Of a DNA stretch of 64,000 nt, positions 56,239-64,000 are shown piece after piece. Position 1 is the first letter of the stretch. Each line of letters begins with the position of its first letter. The notes beneath the pieces were generated by a model. The model worked only from the letters and a program-made list of their open reading frames with translations, did no database searches and was not told where the DNA came from. The translations under genes and the position numbers were made by a program. The stretch is from Halioglobus japonicus (GTDB lineage: Bacteria > Pseudomonadota > Gammaproteobacteria > Pseudomonadales > Halieaceae), in NCBI RefSeq assembly GCF_001983995.1, contig NZ_CP019450.1, forward strand, positions 1,364,001 through 1,428,000, in the 5' to 3' direction.

Positions 56239-56268
56239 AGTTCTTTCCTTAAAAATTCGCGGTGTTGG

Positions 56269-57432
56269 CTACAGGCCGGCGATCAGATTGGCGACGCCCT
56301 GGGCCAGCTCGCGCGCTTCGTCTTCGCTGATGATCAGGGGGGGTAGCAGGCGCACGGTATTGCCGGCAGTGACGTTGATCAGCAGGCCAGCATCGAGCGC
56401 TGCCTTCACCAGCTCCGGGCAGTCGCGGTCGAGTTGGAAGCCCAGCATAAGGCCGCGTCCACGGATGTCCTTGATACGCGGTGCCGCTGCCGGATCGGCG
56501 CTAATCGTGTCGCGAATGAGGGCGCTCATGCGCTCGACGTTGGTGAGAATGTCTTCGCCGTTAACGGCTTCAACCACCGCCAGGGCTGCAGCGCATACCA
56601 GCGGATTGCCGCCGTAGGTGGAACCGTGGTGGCCCGGACCGAATGTGTTTGCCGCCTCACCGCGGGCCAGGCAGGCGCCAATGGGGACGCCGTTACCCAG
56701 GCCCTTGGCCGTGGTCACGACATCCGGGATGAACCCCATACCCTGATAGGCAAACCAGGTGCCGGTGCGGCCGTTACCTGTCTGCACTTCGTCGAGCATC
56801 ATCAGCCAGCCCTGGGCGTCGCAGATTTCGCGCACGCCGCGCAAATAGTCCTCGTCCAGAGGGTTGACGCCGCCTTCGCCCTGAATCGGCTCAGCTAGAA
56901 ACGCCACCACATCTGGGTTGTTGGCCGCGATCTGGCGAATGGCCTCAAGGTCATTGCGCGGAGCGCGCACAAAGCCGCTGACCAAAGGCTCGAAGCCGGC
57001 CTGGATCTGGCGGTTACCGGTGGCGCTCAGTGTGGCCAGGGTGCGGCCGTGAAAGGCGCCTTCCAGTACGATGATGGTGGGCTTTTCCACATCGCGGTTG
57101 TGGCCGTGCAGGCGGGCTATCTTGATCGCCGCCTCATTGGCCTCGGCGCCTGAGTTGCCAAAGAAGCAGCGCTCCATGCCGGAGATCTCTGTCAGCCGCT
57201 CTGCCAGTGCCTCCTGTGGTCCGACCCCATAGAGGTTGGATGTGTGGACCAGTTTGCCGGCCTGATCCTGGATGGCGGCCGTCACGCCCGGGTGATTGTG
57301 ACCCAGGCCGTTGACCGCAATACCGGAGATGCCGTCCAGGTATCGTCGCCCTTCAGTGTCGAAGAGATAAACACCCTCTCCGTGACTGAAAGTGACTGGT
57401 AACCTGGCATAAGTGGGCATCAACGCCGACAT
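56269..57432 (-). CDS. argD: Acetylornithine aminotransferase
   Basis: 387 residues, PLP-dependent class III. Seen: GNSGAEANEAAIKIAR near 95, LDEVQTGNGRTG near 208 and the Schiff-base Lys in VTTAKGLGNGVPIG near 238. Its leader carries a promoter followed at once by a terminator-like hairpin, see 57488-57553. Confidence 0.95.
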   Translation of the reverse strand: MSALMPTYARLPVTFSHGEGVYLFDTEGRRYLDGISGIAVNGLGHNHPGVTAAIQDQAGKLVHTSNLYGVGPQEALAERLTEISGMERCFFGNSGAEANEAAIKIARLHGHNRDVEKPTIIVLEGAFHGRTLATLSATGNRQIQAGFEPLVSGFVRAPRNDLEAIRQIAANNPDVVAFLAEPIQGEGGVNPLDEDYLRGVREICDAQGWLMMLDEVQTGNGRTGTWFAYQGMGFIPDVVTTAKGLGNGVPIGACLARGEAANTFGPGHHGSTYGGNPLVCAAALAVVEAVNGEDILTNVERMSALIRDTISADPAAAPRIKDIRGRGLMLGFQLDRDCPELVKAALDAGLLINVTAGNTVRLLPPLIISEDEARELAQGVANLIAGL

Positions 57433-57487
57433 GGTGTGCTCTCCTTGTAATTCGCGGACCCCGTCCCCATTTCATGCGGTGGCCCAA

Positions 57488-57514
57488 ACAAAAAAGGCAG
57501 CTTGGGCTGCCTTG
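57488..57514 (-). terminator. Terminator-like hairpin in the argD leader
   Basis: Minus-strand stem AAGGCAGC-ccaa-GCTGCCTT followed by T6, within about 10 nt of the predicted transcription start and about 55 nt before the argD ATG. Could act as an attenuator. Confidence 0.6.
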
Positions 57515-57524
57515 GGGACCGAGC

Positions 57525-57553
57525 ACTATAGACGCCGTCACTGCGCTTGTAAA
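57525..57553 (-). promoter_or_regulatory. Sigma-70-type promoter of argD
   Basis: TTTACA and TATAGT on the minus strand with a 17-bp spacer. The start point would fall near 57518, just before the hairpin. Confidence 0.65.
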
Positions 57554-57650
57554 TCACCCGCAAAGCGCGTGGATATTTTGAGCGTGGAATAGGGTAGAAT
57601 GCGCGGCCTTGATATCGTCGGCCCCACCGACCCCAGCTACAGGATTTGAC

Positions 57651-57980
57651 ATGGATACTATCGAAACTATCAAAGAACAGATCGGCAACAACCCCATTCT
57701 GCTTTACATGAAGGGCTCCCCGAACCAGCCCCAGTGTGGTTTCTCTGCGCGCACTGTGCAGGCGTTGATGCAGTGCGGTGAGCGCTTTGCTTACGTTGAC
57801 GTGCTGTCCAACCCTGAGGTGCGCGCCGAACTGCCCAAGTACGCCAACTGGCCGACGTTTCCGCAGCTGTGGGTAGGTGGTGAGCTGATCGGCGGCTGCG
57901 ATATCGTTACCGAGATGTTTGAATCAGGCGAACTGCAGACCCTGGTCAAGGAAACTGCAGCGGCGCAGCCGGCGGAGTAA
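57651..57980 (+). CDS. grxD: Monothiol glutaredoxin (Grx4 type)
   Basis: 109 residues with the CGFS active site (PQCGFSARTVQAL near 27) and the glutathione site WPTFPQLWVGGELIGGCDI. Such proteins carry and deliver [2Fe-2S] clusters. ATG 57651 chosen. Its terminator is split by copy B. Confidence 0.95.
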   Translation: MDTIETIKEQIGNNPILLYMKGSPNQPQCGFSARTVQALMQCGERFAYVDVLSNPEVRAELPKYANWPTFPQLWVGGELIGGCDIVTEMFESGELQTLVKETAAAQPAE

Positions 57981-58071
57981 TCTGGCTTCGACCTTAGCCG
58001 CCGAGGCTTATTCAGCCATGTGACACTGGCGTGAATGGTCTGTGCGAAGGACTTCGGCACAAAAAAAGCCC

Positions 58072-58082
58072 GGGCAATGCCC
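58072..58082. repeat. 11-bp target duplication, left of copy B
   Basis: GGGCAATGCCC, identical to 61918-61928: the centre of the palindromic terminator GCCCGGGCA-a-TGCCCGGGC between grxD and bfd. Confidence 0.93.
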
Positions 58083-58106
58083 TAGGCATTAAATGTTTCT
58101 GGATAT
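58083..58106 (+). repeat. Terminal inverted repeat, transposase end of copy B
   Basis: Begins TAGGCATTAAATGTTTCTGG; one base differs from the transposase end of copy A. Confidence 0.92.
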
Positions 58107-58124
58107 AACAGAAATGTGTACCTA

Positions 58125-58169
58125 AACTCACTCCTATAGGGAAGCAATCCTATCAGGAGTGAGTTTTTT
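58125..58169 (+). terminator. Terminator-like hairpin before and overlapping the transposase start (copy B)
   Basis: Arms AACTCACTCCTATAGG (58125-58140) and CCTATCAGGAGTGAGTT (from 58149), then T6 and the ATG at 58171. It can end grxD transcripts and hides the ribosome site of the transposase. Confidence 0.8.
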
Positions 58170-59976
58170 AATGCCCGATCACAAATCTGATCAGAAAAGG
58201 GACAGAATCCCGCCTGAATACGATGGCATACAGGTAAACTCCTGCAAGAATCCCAGGTGCAAGAACTTTGGTGTACCAGCAGAAAACTCAAGATCTGATC
58301 CTAACTATCGCGTAAGTGGGAGCAAACGCCCGGTTCGTGAGAATTTCGAGCTAACCGGAGCGGGTTCAGCAAAGTCGGCAAGGGTCATTATCTGCAAATC
58401 CTGCAATGAATCTATTCCCCTAAAAAACAATCAGGCAATTGTCGAAACTATACATTCACTATCATGGTCGCCTGACAATCACTACTGCCCAAATATTGAG
58501 TGCAGCAACAATATCTCTAAGGTCGGCTTGAATGGCAGCACTGGTGCGTATGTAAAGCGGGGCCGTACAGAAACAGGCTCTCAGCGATGGAAGTGCAAAG
58601 GCTGTGGCAAAACTTTCGTTGTGCAGCGAGCCCGCTACCCTGCAACTCATGGGCGGAAATCCCACAAATATGTGGAATCAATTCTCCACCTATTGAATGG
58701 TCTTGAGATTAATCGCATTCAAGAGACTACAGAATTATCCCCTCCCGTCATTTATCACAATATGGAGCGGGCGTACAAAGCCTGCCTTCGCTTTAACAGA
58801 GAACGGGAAGCCAATTTCAAGCAACGATCTGGTCGCCATGAGGAACTATTTCTTTGTACTGATCGACAAGCCTATTTGATCAACTGGGACAAGCGAGAAG
58901 ACAAACGTAACATAGCATTTCGTTCAACGATTAGTGCCGACTGTAGTAGCGGTTACGTCTTCCCAATCCATCTATCCTATGACCCCCGCGCTGATCGAGA
59001 CTTTATTCATATCGAGTCATGGAAGCGGGGTGATCAAGACTACACAATGGCATTGCGTAGATATTCTCAATATTGGCTGGATGATGACTATCAATCACAT
59101 GATACAAACGCTCGGTCACCTCTTGAGGCATATTCTCCGGACGCCCTGCAAAGGTTACGGGCAAGATATGAAGATGCTGATCAGAGGGACGATGTCGAAC
59201 TCCCAAGTGATCAGTTGTCACTTGAGAGCATGCTGCCCCGCAAAGGCATGCAGTTCAGGGAAGACTATGTCCTGTACGCACACTTTCAGATCATTCGCTC
59301 TCTGCTGAGTGAGTCTGAAAAGGTCCACTTCTTTACTGAACAGGAGTCTGGGATACGAGCCGCCTACATGTCTTCCTTTGGCGATATGGTACGAAATGGG
59401 GACAGTGATCTCTTCTATGTGGCAATTAAAGATGGCGCCACTAGAGATGAGAGGGAAGAAGCGACACGAATTGGCCGTCGTGCAATAAGATCAGCTCAGG
59501 GGCAGCTTGGCCGAGTAACTGAGCTCGAGGCCACTTGGTATCTTGTGGAACAGACGATGAACGCCCACCTTCGAGGAGAAGGAAAGTGGAAGGATCGATG
59601 GGCGCTTTATCCAGTGCCTACCCGGGGAGAGGTGCAGAAAAGGTTTTCTCACATGACGTCAATGGAGGATGAAGACATACACGAGAAAGCTAGAGTCGCC
59701 GCGCATTGTTCGATGCTCAAGGTGGACAACTTCATGCAGTTTGCAAGAAGACGATCATCAATGCTGGAACGACCAATTTCATCCCCAGCAGGTGCAGGTA
59801 GAAAGTGGTATGGGAAGTCTCCATATAATCCCTATCGACCAGTACAGTTGCTGGAAATTCTGCGAACCTACTTCAACTACTCCCCGATCAACAATAATAA
59901 TAAGAGGGAAACACCAGCGATGAAAATTGGATTGGCTGATGGGCCGGTTGATCTGCGCAAGATTTTATTGCCATGA
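58159..59976 (+). CDS. Transposase of copy B (unrecognised family, zinc-ribbon N-terminus)
   Basis: 605 codons from GTG 58159 (inside the hairpin) or 601 from ATG 58171. Same protein as in copy A except Glu247, Gly448 and Asn581. N-terminal Cys pairs and InsA-like ribbon, then a helix-turn-helix and a probable RNase-H-type core. Much longer than the usual IS1 or IS1595 transposases that have a similar ribbon. Intact, so probably active until recently. Confidence 0.82.
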   Translation: MSFLMPDHKSDQKRDRIPPEYDGIQVNSCKNPRCKNFGVPAENSRSDPNYRVSGSKRPVRENFELTGAGSAKSARVIICKSCNESIPLKNNQAIVETIHSLSWSPDNHYCPNIECSNNISKVGLNGSTGAYVKRGRTETGSQRWKCKGCGKTFVVQRARYPATHGRKSHKYVESILHLLNGLEINRIQETTELSPPVIYHNMERAYKACLRFNREREANFKQRSGRHEELFLCTDRQAYLINWDKREDKRNIAFRSTISADCSSGYVFPIHLSYDPRADRDFIHIESWKRGDQDYTMALRRYSQYWLDDDYQSHDTNARSPLEAYSPDALQRLRARYEDADQRDDVELPSDQLSLESMLPRKGMQFREDYVLYAHFQIIRSLLSESEKVHFFTEQESGIRAAYMSSFGDMVRNGDSDLFYVAIKDGATRDEREEATRIGRRAIRSAQGQLGRVTELEATWYLVEQTMNAHLRGEGKWKDRWALYPVPTRGEVQKRFSHMTSMEDEDIHEKARVAAHCSMLKVDNFMQFARRRSSMLERPISSPAGAGRKWYGKSPYNPYRPVQLLEILRTYFNYSPINNNNKRETPAMKIGLADGPVDLRKILLP

Positions 59977-60003
59977 CAAACAAGAATGGGAGTATCATGT
60001 CAA

Positions 60004-60029
60004 TGTCCGCTTTCGTCCACAAAGCTGAC
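60004..60029 (+). repeat. Cassette site B1
   Basis: Halves TGTCCGCTTTCGT and CCACAAAGCTGAC, 28 bp after the transposase stop, as in copy A. The two copies diverge at its last bases. Confidence 0.85.
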
Positions 60030-60066
60030 ATCCGCTCCCCTCAGTCAATTCAGAGAAAAAACACCC

Positions 60067-60705
60067 GTGAAACCACTTCTTCCCTTTATTCTTGCTGCAC
60101 TTAGCCTGCTTGTTGGATGTGCTACGACTGTCAACACACCTGTACTCAGCTCACAAGGTACTCTGCCTGAAGATGTGGCTATTGTTATCACGACACACGG
60201 GCGTGTTGATACCAGCCTATTCGATAATTTGCCGTTTGTAAGTTATGAAGTGGCGCACATTGATCCTGTTCATGGGCTTGTCTCTGACGAATTTTTGAAG
60301 GCCGAAGATGTTCGCTTAGCCGGGGCAACGGGAGATATGGGGACAGGAAAATATGGTTTCCTGCACATGTTTGAGCTTAAAGAAGGGAAATACTACCTGA
60401 TTGGTCGAAGAGGTAGAGGGTACGATTCGCTCGTGCCTGCTGGTCCAGTCTATGTTTACAGCTACAGCAGTAACGCAGAAACCGATATTCTGATGGAAGT
60501 CGAAATTAAAGGCGGCGCAATAAACTACCTTGGTGAGATTCTTCTAACAGGAGAACCACTATCTAATGAAAACGTAACCATCGAAGACTTGTGGGATCGA
60601 GATCGAGCAACGGCCGAGAAGATGAATCCCAGCATTGCTGGCCTTCCAGTTCATCGAGTAACGCCTGCGATGATTGATACACTTCCCCAAGATGGTGTGG
60701 AGTAG
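60067..60705 (+). CDS. Cargo cassette: lipoprotein
   Basis: 212 residues from GTG 60067. Lipobox LLVGC gives the lipidated Cys at residue 18. The mature part contains AIVITTHGRVDTSLFDNLPF and GKYYLIGRRGRGYDS, a beta-rich layout. No family recognised. The stop is 6 bp before site B2. The frame is open through site B1 to an ATG at 59986. Confidence 0.72.
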   Translation: MKPLLPFILAALSLLVGCATTVNTPVLSSQGTLPEDVAIVITTHGRVDTSLFDNLPFVSYEVAHIDPVHGLVSDEFLKAEDVRLAGATGDMGTGKYGFLHMFELKEGKYYLIGRRGRGYDSLVPAGPVYVYSYSSNAETDILMEVEIKGGAINYLGEILLTGEPLSNENVTIEDLWDRDRATAEKMNPSIAGLPVHRVTPAMIDTLPQDGVE

Positions 60706-60711
60706 TTAGAA

Positions 60712-60737
60712 CGGCAGCTCCTGGCCCCATAGCTGCC
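60712..60737 (+). repeat. Cassette site B2
   Basis: Halves CGGCAGCTCCTGG and CCCCATAGCTGCC; near-perfect dyad. Confidence 0.85.
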
Positions 60738-60843
60738 ATTCGAAAGTTTGATCTGCGAAAGAACGGATATCGACCACTAACGAACGTCAGATGCAGTTAG
60801 CGTTGCATTTAAGGCCCATAGAAAGATCGGGATTAATGACACT

Positions 60844-61746
60844 GTGAGACCTGAAGTTTTTCGAATAACTGATGACTCGGGCGATCCGGTAAGGGGGAGG
60901 ATAGTTTGGTCGCCTTTGAAGTCACTCTGGATTAATTCTTGTTTGGTTTCGTTTCTAGTGGCCGCTCCATTAGCTACCACGTATGGGGCAGTGCTTGTCT
61001 TTCTTGTTTCGACTTATGCCACCCTTCTCATTGGACATTCAGTTGGAATGCATCGAAAGCTCATACACCGCTCATTTGATTGTCCTAAGTGGCTTGAGAG
61101 ATTGCTGGTTTACTTGGGCGTGCTGGTTGGGATGGCCGGCCCTATCGGTCTAGTTCTAATTCATGATACTCGCGACTGGGCACAACGGATGCCTCATTGT
61201 CATCCATTCTTCTCTCATCGCAGCCCGCTTTGGCTGGACGCACTTTGGCAACTAAATTGCAGGTTTGAATTCCAGAACACTCCCGAGATCCAAATAGAGG
61301 CAGAGATTTTAGAGGACAGGTGGTACCAGTTTCTTGAGAGCACCTGGATCTTACAGCAAGTGCCAGTTGCCCTATTACTTTTTCTTGTGGGCGGTTGGCC
61401 ATGGGTGGTCTGGGGCGTTTTCGGCCGGGTCTTCGTCAGCGTATCTGGACACTGGATAGTCACCTACCTTACACATAATCCAGGACCGGGAAATTACCTG
61501 GTGCCCGATGCTGGGGTGCAAGCTTCTAATCTGACTGGTTATGGATTGATCACGTTTGGTGAATGCTGGCACAACAATCACCACGCTTTTCCTGAATCGG
61601 CGAGAATCGGCTTGCAGCCAAATGAATATGACCCCGGATGGGAAGTCATTAGACTACTCAAATCTCTCGGGCTCGTTTGGAACATTGGTTTACCAAGAGG
61701 AGAGAAGTCGCGGGAAGATCTTTTACTCGTAGATTTCATCAAATAG
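60844..61746 (+). CDS. Cargo cassette: membrane fatty acid desaturase-like protein
   Basis: 300 residues from a GTG start, with about four membrane segments. The first His box GMHRKLIHRSF near 70 and the last HNNHHAFPE near 240 fit acyl-CoA/acyl-lipid desaturases. The usual second box HRxHH is replaced by HDTRDWAQ with MPHCHPFFSH nearby, so activity is uncertain. The stop is 14 bp before site B3. Confidence 0.78.
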   Translation: MRPEVFRITDDSGDPVRGRIVWSPLKSLWINSCLVSFLVAAPLATTYGAVLVFLVSTYATLLIGHSVGMHRKLIHRSFDCPKWLERLLVYLGVLVGMAGPIGLVLIHDTRDWAQRMPHCHPFFSHRSPLWLDALWQLNCRFEFQNTPEIQIEAEILEDRWYQFLESTWILQQVPVALLLFLVGGWPWVVWGVFGRVFVSVSGHWIVTYLTHNPGPGNYLVPDAGVQASNLTGYGLITFGECWHNNHHAFPESARIGLQPNEYDPGWEVIRLLKSLGLVWNIGLPRGEKSREDLLLVDFIK

Positions 61747-61760
61747 GCGATGATGGTCCG

Positions 61761-61786
61761 TGTCCGCTTTTGGCCCCAAAGCTGCC
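61761..61786 (+). repeat. Cassette site B3 (last site)
   Basis: Consensus halves TGTCCGCTTTTGG and CCCCAAAGCTGCC. Match to copy A begins exactly here. Confidence 0.87.
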
Positions 61787-61830
61787 GGTGATACAGCTAG
61801 ATTCTTTGCCTATAAATTATTTCATGATAT

Positions 61831-61864
61831 AAAAAAGGCCCAGCATCATTTCCGATGCTGGGCC
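61831..61864. terminator. Terminator carried in the cargo end of copy B
   Basis: Stem GGCCCAGCATC / GATGCTGGGCC with A6 on the left, a U-run for leftward bfd transcripts. Same as in copy A except for a TTGTTT right flank. Confidence 0.85.
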
Positions 61865-61893
61865 TTGTTTGTCCGACTAAGCTTAGGCACGCC

Positions 61894-61917
61894 ATATCCA
61901 GAGATATTTAATGCCTA
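61894..61917 (-). repeat. Terminal inverted repeat, cargo end of copy B
   Basis: Reads TAGGCATTAAATATCTCTGG inwards; identical to the cargo end of copy A. Confidence 0.92.
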
Positions 61918-61928
61918 GGGCAATGCCC
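61918..61928. repeat. 11-bp target duplication, right of copy B
   Basis: GGGCAATGCCC, followed by the other half of the terminator (GGGC and T5). Confidence 0.93.
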
Positions 61929-61957
61929 GGGCTTTTTGCTATCTGGTGTTGCTGTTT

Positions 61958-62164
61958 TCAGCTCACGGCGTAGAACAGCTGCTCTTCGCGTTCTGCCAGG
62001 TCGTTCAGTGATTCCTGGACGATCTCCTTGGCCATGATGCCGCACTTGCCGCACTGGCTGGCTACGCCGAGGTTGCGATTGACTTCACGCAGTGAACTGG
62101 CGCCGTCTTGAACCGCAGCGCGGATCTGGGTGTCGGTGATTCCTTTACAGAGGCAGACGTACAT
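61958..62164 (-). CDS. bfd: Bacterioferritin-associated ferredoxin
   Basis: 68 residues. Small [2Fe-2S] protein that helps release iron from bacterioferritin. Cluster cysteines C4 and C6 (YVCLCKG) and the later CGKC pair are all present. A Fur-box-like sequence lies about 55 bp upstream, matching its known iron control. Its terminator is split by copy B. Confidence 0.93.
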   Translation of the reverse strand: MYVCLCKGITDTQIRAAVQDGASSLREVNRNLGVASQCGKCGIMAKEIVQESLNDLAEREEQLFYAVS

Positions 62165-62218
62165 GGTGCTGAATTAACTCGTACTGGCTTGGTGTGGCTA
62201 AGATGATGCTTACGTTAA

Positions 62219-62238
62219 TAATAACGAGAATGATTGTC
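62219..62238 (-). promoter_or_regulatory. Candidate Fur box of bfd
   Basis: AATAACGAGAATGATTGTC matches most positions of the Fur consensus; a second ACATTCTCG half lies 10 bp away. Confidence 0.6.
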
Positions 62239-62460
62239 AACAACATTCTCGCCTCTATCGCCAGTCAGCCGCAGCATCCGGCGAATACCCCAGTAAGAAC
62301 AAGGGTTTAACAATGGGGTGGACGTTGGCAATAGTTATTTTCTATATGTCTGATGCGTATAATCAAATTGCGCCGCCCCTCAGCCTGTGTATTATTCACA
62401 CCCGACCTGCGAGGCAGAGCCTCGCGTTATCTGTGACCCCCAATATTGGAGTAAGAGCAA

Positions 62461-63063
62461 ATGGGCGTACTAGTTGGCAAACCTGCACCTGATTTTGATG
62501 TAGCCGCGGTTCTGGGCAATGGCGAGATCGTTGATTCCTACAAGCGTTCCGAGGCCATGGCTGGCAAGTACGGCCTGGTATTCTTCTACCCCCTGGACTT
62601 CACCTTTGTATGCCCCTCTGAGCTGATCGCTCTGGAACACCGCATGGAGAAATTCCGCGAGCTGGGCGTTGAAGTGGTTGCTGTGTCCATCGACTCACAG
62701 TTCACCCACAACGCATGGCGTAACACCGACATCAACGCCGGTGGTATTGGCGCGGTCACCTACACCATGGCTGCCGACGTTCGTCACGACATCTGCCGTG
62801 CCTACGACGTTGAAGCCGAGGGCGGTGTTGCCTTCCGTGGCGCATTCCTGATCGACAAGGAAGGCACTGTCCGCTCCCAGCTGGTGAACGACCTGCCTCT
62901 GGGCCGTAACGTCGACGAACTGATTCGTCTGGTTGAAGCACTGCAGTTCCACGAAGAGCACGGTGAAGTGTGCCCGGCTGGCTGGAGCAAAGGCGACAAG
63001 GGTATGGACGCCTCTCCCGATGGCGTTGCTGCCTACCTGTCTGAGAACTCCGAAGAGCTGTAA
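62461..63063 (+). CDS. Typical 2-Cys peroxiredoxin (AhpC/Prx1 type)
   Basis: 200 residues. Peroxidatic Cys in FYPLDFTFVCPSE near 51 and resolving Cys in EVCPAGWSKG near 172. Reduces hydroperoxides through thioredoxin or AhpF-like partners; none adjacent. GGAG lies 8 nt before the ATG. Next to bfd, linking iron and peroxide stress. Confidence 0.95.
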   Translation: MGVLVGKPAPDFDVAAVLGNGEIVDSYKRSEAMAGKYGLVFFYPLDFTFVCPSELIALEHRMEKFRELGVEVVAVSIDSQFTHNAWRNTDINAGGIGAVTYTMAADVRHDICRAYDVEAEGGVAFRGAFLIDKEGTVRSQLVNDLPLGRNVDELIRLVEALQFHEEHGEVCPAGWSKGDKGMDASPDGVAAYLSENSEEL

Positions 63064-63083
63064 GTTCGCTTACACCCTCAGAC

Positions 63084-63115
63084 AAAAAAGCCCGGGCATG
63101 TCCCGGGCTTTTTTG
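63084..63115. terminator. Intrinsic terminator after the peroxiredoxin
   Basis: Stem AGCCCGGG-catgt-CCCGGGCT with A6 left and T6 right. Very like the two terminators hit by the transposon. Confidence 0.9.
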
Positions 63116-63305
63116 TGTCGTTTTGTTTTTACGAGAATGGGTGGAACCCATGAAATGCTAGACATGAAGTTGATAGTTTGACTATCGTCGACACTAACTG
63201 ATGCTTGTGAGTTTAGGGGAGCCGTATTGGGCCGATGGTGCTGCGCTCTCGAGTTCTATGCATAACTCAACCGCCTCAGTGCTTTTCTTGCTATAGGAAA
63301 AATAA

Positions 63306-63539
63306 ATGAAGCGAGTATCGTTGTTCGTCGTATTTTTATCGTCGACTCTTCAGGCCAGTGCTCAGGAGGGGCTGATCTGGGGCGCCGGCACGTGGGGTGC
63401 CAGTGCCTGGGGTGTGGGTTCTGCGACTGAAGCACAAGCTATCCCCTCACTACCTGAAGAGGGCGTTATCGCCCTCATTGTTATCGTTGCGGCGCTACCG
63501 CTGCTCTATCGGTTGGTTGGAAAGCGGAAAAAGCGCTAG
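63306..63539 (+). CDS. Small exported protein with exosortase-type C-terminal signal
   Basis: 77 residues. A signal peptide ends at ASA; a short Gly/Trp-rich part (GAGTWGASAWGVGS) follows; then IPSLPEEG, a membrane segment and an RKKR tail. The Pro-Glu motif, hydrophobic stretch and basic end are the layout of PEP/IPTL-CTERM sorting signals. No exosortase in view. Confidence 0.65.
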   Translation: MKRVSLFVVFLSSTLQASAQEGLIWGAGTWGASAWGVGSATEAQAIPSLPEEGVIALIVIVAALPLLYRLVGKRKKR

Positions 63540-63599
63540 CTGATAAATCACTAATATCATGTTCACTTCCCTACAATCGCTATAAACACAGGAACCCAC

Positions 63600-64000
63600 A
63601 TGAGAATTCACTTATCCTTGAAGGAAATAAGCTCAACTGTCCAAGCCGGCAGACGATATTCGCTAGCAATAATGAGTAGCCTTGTGAAATCCCTCGCAAT
63701 CTCCTCTGTAGGCCTGACGAGTACGACTTATGCTTCCGGTGTAAGTGTTCCTAACACTTTTAGCAATGGCACCGTCGCAGACGCTGATCAGGTTAATGAG
63801 AATTTTCAGTCACTGAGTGATGCCATCAACGCGTTGCCAGCCGGCCCAGAAGGACCCGCCGGTGCCCAAGGTCCTGCTGGCCCAGCGGGCCCTCCCGGTC
63901 CTCAGGGCGCCGCAGGTCCGCAAGGTCCCGCGGGCATTACTCTGGTGGCGGATGTCGGTCTGGAGATAGCATCGCTTGATCCAGGCAATCCAGACGTAAA
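63600..64000 (+). CDS. Exported collagen-like protein, N-terminal part (runs off the window)
   Basis: At least 133 codons. A signal peptide (MSSLVKSLAISSVGLTSTTY from the inner ATG 63672) is followed by SVPNTFSNGTVADADQVNEN, a segment often found at the start of collagen-like surface proteins. After that come about ten Gly-x-y repeats (GPEGPAGAQGPAGPAG). ATG 63600 is the outermost start; the inner one gives a better signal peptide. Confidence 0.75.
   Translation, partial: MRIHLSLKEISSTVQAGRRYSLAIMSSLVKSLAISSVGLTSTTYASGVSVPNTFSNGTVADADQVNENFQSLSDAINALPAGPEGPAGAQGPAGPAGPPGPQGAAGPQGPAGITLVADVGLEIASLDPGNPDV

Larger units (their letters stand above)
58083..61917 (+). mobile_element. Transposon copy B: two-cassette version
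   Basis: 3,835 bp with 24-bp inverted repeats and a perfect 11-bp target duplication. Order: transposase end, hairpin, transposase, site B1, lipoprotein, site B2, desaturase, site B3, terminator, inverted repeat. The transposase and both ends match copy A almost base for base; the cargo is unrelated to that of copy A. Confidence 0.93.

Overview
The window reads as chromosome of a marine-type gammaproteobacterium. High-GC, densely packed genes for gshA, dinG, fadBA, ATP-dependent pckA, class Ia nrdAB, PHA granule proteins, DUF1631 and a TLP1-type thiolase fit the Halieaceae (OM60/NOR5) or relatives. That placement is inference from gene content, not a phylogeny.

Layout. 1-23.9 kb: 5' part of gshA, a kinase-like phosphotransferase, pilU with a PilZ protein, a DUF1631 gene, a zinc-ribbon/CoxE-like/MoxR trio, moaA, an SLC13 transporter, a PqiA-like protein, a PHA cluster (phaD regulator and two phasins), pckA, hslO, lipid-related enzymes and a diiron protein. 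24.03-33.28 kb: a 9,250-bp transposon (copy A). 33.3-57.98 kb: rpsT, dgkA, regulators, an acyltransferase, dinG, fadAB, an iron ABC transporter, nrdAB, argDF and grxD. 58.08-61.92 kb: a second, 3,835-bp copy (copy B). After it come bfd, a 2-Cys peroxiredoxin, a small surface-signal protein and the start of a collagen-like protein.

The most unusual content is the transposon pair. Both copies have near-identical 24-bp terminal inverted repeats and an almost identical 605-codon transposase. Each is flanked by a perfect 11-bp target duplication lying at the centre of an intrinsic-terminator hairpin between two convergent genes. Downstream of the transposase each carries unrelated cargo genes, nearly all in the same orientation. 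A 26-bp imperfect palindrome (consensus halves TGTCCGCTTTTGG and CCCCAAAGCTGCC) lies within about 30 bp of the stop codon of the transposase and of most cargo genes. The two copies stop matching exactly at the first of these sites and match again exactly from the last. This looks like an integron-like cassette array carried by a terminator-seeking transposon, but without attC sites or an integron integrase. Both element ends carry hairpin terminators that could replace the terminator destroyed by insertion.

Several host genes (DUF1631 twice, SLC13, dinG, possibly a TetR gene) carry apparent -1 frameshifts. Each is repaired by adding one base to a G or C run, which points to homopolymer compression in the assembly rather than real gene decay.
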